Source of the DNA: Paracoccaceae bacterium | GTDB taxonomy: Bacteria; Pseudomonadota; Alphaproteobacteria; Rhodobacterales; Rhodobacteraceae | Assembly: GCA_023254015.1 (NCBI GenBank) | Contig: JALQYS010000043.1 | Location: forward strand, 1 to 7,948 | Direction: 5' to 3' | DNA length: 7,948 bases | Shown here: positions 5,658 to 7,948 of the stretch, in pieces | Layout: the number at the start of each line of letters is the position of its first letter | Numbering within the stretch: the first letter of the stretch is position 1 | Translations under genes and position numbers: made by a program | The notes under the pieces: model-generated | The model's input: the letters and a program-made list of their open reading frames with translations, nothing else | What the model was told of the DNA's origin: nothing | Database searches by the model: none

Positions 5658-6551
5658 TTAGCCGAAAACAAAATCCTCGGCCGAAAGCACGTTCGGCTCA
5701 ACGCCGAACAGGATCACCACCTCGCGCCCGTGTTCGATCCGCACCGAGGTACCCAGATCGGTGATTGTCAACTGGTCAAATCCCGTCGGGCCATTGTTGA
5801 ACTGGATGCGGTCGGTGCCGTCGGTGAAATCGGTAATCACCTCCCCCCCGGCCCCAGACCAAAGGACAAAGACGTCAGCCCCCTCGCCGCCGGTCATCGT
5901 GTCGCGACCCGCACCACCGGCCATCGTGTCATTTCCAGCATCGCCCTGCATGCGGTCGGCATTCGCGCCCCCATACAAAAGATCATCCCCCGCGCCACCG
6001 ATCAAGATGTCGAGGCCAGACTTGCCAAACAGCGTATCAGACCCGCCGCCGCCGTTCAGGGTGTCATGGCCCGCTTTGCCACTGAACCAGTCGTCGCCGC
6101 GCCGCAGCGTCACCCGGTCATCCCCCTCAAGCATCTGTGCGAACAACTGTCGGTCGTCGGCACGGCGCTGCGTCTGCATCGCGGCCACCAGATCTTCGGC
6201 AGCAATGTCGAACCCGGAGAAGCCGATGTCGAAATACCATCCGCCCTCTATGTCAGAGAAATACCACCCGTCGATCGGATCGTCAGTTTCATCCAGCGCC
6301 CAGCGATAAAAGGCATGGAATCGGCCCCCGGTAAAGCCGGGCAGCGCCAAGGTGTACTCCAGCCCGTTCCCATGGAACGCAATCCCATGGATATCCAGCT
6401 CGTCGGACTGCAGGACGAAACTGCCCTCGTAAGGCTTGCCCTCAACAATCACAGGAACAGGGTCGAAAAAAACATCAAAAGCGTCACGATACATTGCGCT
6501 GAAATCAAACGTGCGCATATCAAACGCGCTCCAGGCCCGAAAATATGCCAT
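5658..6551 (-). CDS. Small RTX calcium-binding protein, probable type I secretion substrate
   Basis: Protein of 297 residues with no N-terminal signal peptide. Residues 1-145 form a domain rich in aromatic residues and aspartate (for example YEGSFVLQSDELDIHGIAFHG at about 41-61; two adjacent related stretches, DGWYFSD and GGWYFD, at 95-108) that I do not recognise; it has no HExxH metalloprotease motif or lipase GxSxG with clear context. Residues about 150-230 are RTX nonapeptide repeats (GGxGxDxLx) that bind calcium outside the cell. Residues 225-297 resemble the serralysin C-terminal domain (GADVFVL, VITDFTDGTDRIQF) and end in AEDFVFG, the hydrophobic tail usual in type I secretion signals. 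Start ATG at 6549-6551 has a strong GAGAGGG (6558-6564); 13 further upstream codons are open but unsupported. No secretion transporter genes are next to it. Its first half is somewhat less GC-rich than neighbours. Function unknown; adhesin-like or matrix protein is a guess. Confidence 0.88.
   Translation of the reverse strand: MAYFRAWSAFDMRTFDFSAMYRDAFDVFFDPVPVIVEGKPYEGSFVLQSDELDIHGIAFHGNGLEYTLALPGFTGGRFHAFYRWALDETDDPIDGWYFSDIEGGWYFDIGFSGFDIAAEDLVAAMQTQRRADDRQLFAQMLEGDDRVTLRRGDDWFSGKAGHDTLNGGGGSDTLFGKSGLDILIGGAGDDLLYGGANADRMQGDAGNDTMAGGAGRDTMTGGEGADVFVLWSGAGGEVITDFTDGTDRIQFNNGPTGFDQLTITDLGTSVRIEHGREVVILFGVEPNVLSAEDFVFG
5862..6104 (-). repeat. RTX nonapeptide repeat block
   Basis: About eight imperfect copies of the nine-residue GGxGxDxLx unit, for example GGGGSDTLF, GGAGDDLLY, GGAGRDTMT and GGEGADVFV. 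Several copies are degenerate (GKSGLDILI, GDAGNDTMA), but the aspartate at position 6 is mostly kept, so calcium binding is plausible. Confidence 0.85.
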
Positions 6552-6658
6552 CAAATTCCCTCTCGGTAGAACTGGCGACGGCCGTATCACCTCGACCTAT
6601 CTGCTTACCCAACGTCACGCAACTCTAGCACGCAATGGCAAGCCAGAAGCTTGAGCAC

Positions 6659-6687
6659 TTGACCCTTGCCCCCTGCTTCCCTATACG
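6659..6687 (+). promoter_or_regulatory. Sigma-70-type promoter for rplS-rpmE
   Basis: TTGACC (6659-6664) and TATACG (6682-6687) are separated by exactly 17 bases. It is the best vegetative promoter in the window and points toward rplS. The predicted start near 6694 leaves a leader of about 206 nt. The rest of the divergent spacer toward the RTX gene (6552-6658) shows no comparably good promoter for that gene. Confidence 0.7.
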
Positions 6688-6693
6688 CCGCCT

Positions 6694-6899
6694 GTCCGGG
6701 GCATCATTGGCCCAGCGGATGCGATTCCCTTTGCCTGTCGGCCGGTTCCTTCACCCGGCCATGGGGGGCCCGGGGGGCGCGAACAGACAAGGCAGGCGGC
6801 ATCTCTGGCGGGCTTACTCAGGTAGGGACCCGGTCGAAGACCAGAAGCTCTGGCGCGGCACCACCTCTGCGGACCCACCGCAGGCATATGGAGACAGGC
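6694..6899 (+). promoter_or_regulatory. Long structured leader of rplS
   Basis: Non-coding stretch between the promoter and rplS. A hairpin pairs GGCCGG (6740-6745) with CCGGCC (6755-6760). It is enclosed by a longer stem of TGCCTGTC (6732-6739) with GACAAGGCA (6786-6794, one bulged A). No T-run follows, so it is not a simple terminator. Such a leader could be an L19-binding autoregulatory site, but no known consensus was recognised. The rplS frame is open back to 6666, without similarity to L19. Confidence 0.45.
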
Positions 6900-7274
6900 A
6901 TGAACCTGATCGAACAACTCGAAGCCGAGCAGATCGCTGCGCTTGGCAAGAAGATCCCCGATTTCAAGGCGGGTGACACCGTCCGCGTCGGCTACAAGGT
7001 GACCGAAGGCGCGCGTTCGCGCGTCCAGAACTACGAAGGCGTCGTGATCGGCCGCAAGGGCGGTCTGACCATCTCGGCCTCGTTCACGGTCCGCAAGATT
7101 TCCTTCGGCGAAGGCGTGGAACGCGTGTTCCCGCTCTATTCGACCAACATCGACTCGATCGAAGTGGTCCGCCGCGGCAAGGTGCGTCGCGCCAAGCTCT
7201 ACTACCTGCGCTCGCGTCGCGGCAAATCGGCGCGTATCGCCGAAGTCACCAACTACAAAGCCAAAGCTGAGTAA
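6900..7274 (+). CDS. rplS: 50S ribosomal protein L19
   Basis: Structural protein of the large subunit at the interface with the small subunit. Its 124 residues are the normal length. The family sequence is clear: MNLIEQLEAEQIAALGKKIPDF, GDTVRVGYKVTEGARSRVQNYEG (about 22-44), VVIGRKGG, SFGEGVERVFPLYSTNIDSIEVVRRGKVRRAKLYYLR in the middle and C-terminal half. The ATG at 6900 is preferred: GGAGA (6890-6894) sits 5 bases before it, and the in-frame ATG at 6888 would place that site inside the gene. The basic residues suit rRNA binding. The usual partner trmD is not directly upstream; here rplS has its own promoter and leads a pair with rpmE, 11 bp downstream. Confidence 0.97.
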   Translation: MNLIEQLEAEQIAALGKKIPDFKAGDTVRVGYKVTEGARSRVQNYEGVVIGRKGGLTISASFTVRKISFGEGVERVFPLYSTNIDSIEVVRRGKVRRAKLYYLRSRRGKSARIAEVTNYKAKAE

Positions 7275-7285
7275 GGAGAGCCGCC

Positions 7286-7507
7286 ATGAAAGCTGGTATT
7301 CACCCCGATTATCACTTCATCGAAGTGAAAATGACCGACGGCTCCACCTTCCGCACCCAGACCACCTGGGGCAAGGAAGGCGATACGATGGCGCTGGACA
7401 TCGATCCCTTGTCGCACCCGGCATGGACCGGCCAGACCGCCAAGCTGATGGACACCGGCGGCCGCGTGTCGAAGTTCAAGAACAAATACGCTGGTCTGGG
7501 CTTCTAA
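7286..7507 (+). CDS. rpmE: 50S ribosomal protein L31, zinc-independent (cysteine-free) form
   Basis: Large-subunit protein of 73 residues that bridges to the small subunit. MKAGIHPDYHFIEVKMTDGSTF and GGRVSKFKNKYAGLGF identify it. The zinc-binding cysteines of classical L31 are replaced: MTDGSTF stands where CxCGNTF is usual, and IDPLSHPAWTG where CxxCHPFYTG is usual; the protein has no cysteine. This form is common in alphaproteobacteria. The ATG at 7286 follows AAGGAGAG (7273-7280), which overlaps the rplS stop codon, so the two are translated from one message. It is followed by a strong terminator. Confidence 0.95.
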   Translation: MKAGIHPDYHFIEVKMTDGSTFRTQTTWGKEGDTMALDIDPLSHPAWTGQTAKLMDTGGRVSKFKNKYAGLGF

Positions 7508-7525
7508 GTCTGACTGTCGTCGAAC

Positions 7526-7556
7526 AAGGGGGCGCCTTCGGGCGCCCTTTCTTTTT
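7526..7556 (+). terminator. Rho-independent terminator with UUCG loop after rpmE
   Basis: GGGCGCC (7530-7536), loop TTCG (7537-7540), GGCGCCC (7541-7547), then a T-rich run TTTCTTTTT (7548-7556). The C(UUCG)G tetraloop is especially stable. It ends the rplS-rpmE transcript 19 bases after the stop codon. Confidence 0.93.
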
Positions 7557-7597
7557 GCCGTGCCGAGGCTGTGGTGTGGGGCCGGGAATTCCCCTTG

Positions 7598-7637
7598 CGA
7601 AGGGCCATTCCCTTCGTTAGCCGAGACATCCTATAGT
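7598..7637 (+). promoter_or_regulatory. Inverted repeat and -10-like box upstream of mipZ
   Basis: CGAAGGG (7598-7604) and CCCTTCG (7610-7616) form a perfect 7-bp inverted repeat around CCATT. A -10-like TATAGT follows at 7632-7637, about 38 bases before the mipZ start. No good -35 is seen at 16-18 bases, where the repeat lies instead, so the repeat might be a regulator site overlapping a -35 region. A perfect palindrome GGGAATTCCC also occurs at 7584-7593. Confidence 0.4.
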
Positions 7638-7674
7638 TCGCAGGGCCTGAAAACGGGGCTGGGTGGGGGAAATC

Positions 7675-7948
7675 GTGGCGCATATTATCGTGGTCGGGAA
7701 CGAAAAGGGCGGTTCGGGAAAATCGACCACCTCGATGCATGTCGCGACGGCCTTGGTGCGGATGGGCCATCGGGTGGGGGCGCTGGACCTTGACCTGCGG
7801 CAGAAGTCCTTTGGTCGCTATATCGAAAACCGCCGCGCTTTTCTGAAACGGGCCGAGCTGGATCTGCCAAGCCCGGATTACCGCGATCTTCCCGAAGGCG
7901 AGGCGAATACGCTGCAACCGGGCGAAAATGCCTTTGATGCGCGGCTTT
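7675..7948 (+). CDS. mipZ: Division-plane positioning ATPase MipZ (ParA/MinD family; truncated by window end)
   Basis: P-loop ATPase that forms gradients from the ParB-marked origins and blocks FtsZ away from midcell in alphaproteobacteria. Only the first 91 residues are inside the window. A GTG start at 7675 gives MAHIIVVGNEKGGSGKSTT, with the deviant Walker A KGGSGKST of ParA/MinD proteins at residues 11-18. DLDLRQ (38-43) followed by SFGRYIENRRAFL matches Caulobacter MipZ (DLDLRQ, FFENRRAWL) better than ParA or MinD, which have DxDPQ or DxD. A purine-rich GGGGGAAA lies just upstream as ribosome-binding site. It starts 118 bp after the rpmE terminator, so it is probably an independent transcript. 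Confidence 0.87.
   Translation, partial: MAHIIVVGNEKGGSGKSTTSMHVATALVRMGHRVGALDLDLRQKSFGRYIENRRAFLKRAELDLPSPDYRDLPEGEANTLQPGENAFDARL

Noticed and set aside
5862..6104. Regular DNA repeats that could suggest a CRISPR or satellite array
   Set aside because: They are protein-level RTX nonapeptides with degenerate DNA copies and no spacers.
5643..6569. Plus-strand open frame of 308 codons opposite the RTX gene
   Set aside because: No family resemblance; the minus strand shows RTX repeats, a serralysin-like end and a good ribosome-binding site.
6575..6630. Possible promoter for the RTX gene (TTGCGT with TAGGTC, 17-base gap, minus strand)
   Set aside because: The -10 candidate matches TATAAT at too few positions to report as a feature.
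6666..6899. N-terminal extension of L19 back to 6666
   Set aside because: It lacks L19 similarity and would begin before the predicted transcript start; the ribosome-binding site supports 6900.

Overview
The window is almost entirely chromosome of an alphaproteobacterium of the Rhodobacteraceae type. The evidence is GC-rich codon use, a MipZ-type ParA ATPase, a cysteine-free ribosomal protein L31, a PyrB with the SNLI continuation usual in that group, and a small heat-shock gene with a ROSE-like leader. The first ~1.04 kb is different. It is clearly lower in GC (26 G/C in the first 60 bases, against 47 G/C in bases 1801-1860) and encodes a YheS-type ABC-F ATPase that looks gamma- or betaproteobacterial. 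It joins the rest in the middle of two conserved genes on opposite strands, so I read the join as a chimeric (assembly) junction near 1020-1045.

Layout: 5'- and 3'-truncated yheS (+, 1 to ~1040); junction; 3'-truncated pyrB (-, ~1025-1555); divergent family-4-like uracil-DNA glycosylase (+, 1638-2465); secreted DsbD N-terminal-domain protein (-, 2555-3361); divergent yqgE/algH-family gene (+, 3504-4058); secreted trypsin-like serine protease (+, 4127-4945); sigma-32-type promoter, ROSE-like RNA thermometer and hsp20 gene (+, 4985-5589); a terminator that can serve both strands; small RTX protein (-, 5658-6551); sigma-70-type promoter and ~200-nt structured leader; rplS and rpmE (+, 6900-7507) with a UUCG-loop terminator; the start of mipZ (+, 7675 to the window end).

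Most genes are housekeeping: pyrimidine synthesis, uracil repair, two ribosomal proteins transcribed together, and division-site placement. The middle block has an envelope and stress flavour: a periplasmic thiol protein, YqgE, an exported protease and a small chaperone. The hsp20 gene carries two layers of heat control visible in the DNA, a heat-shock promoter and an RNA hairpin that hides the ribosome-binding site. A similar heat-shock-promoter-like motif with the same spacing lies upstream of yqgE. I see no CRISPR array, tRNA, rRNA, insertion sequence or phage gene, and no convincing new multi-gene system. The observations most worth checking are the chimeric join, the ROSE/sigma-32 arrangement, the glycosylase with too few cysteines for an Fe-S cluster, the RTX protein without a recognisable enzyme domain, and the rplS leader.
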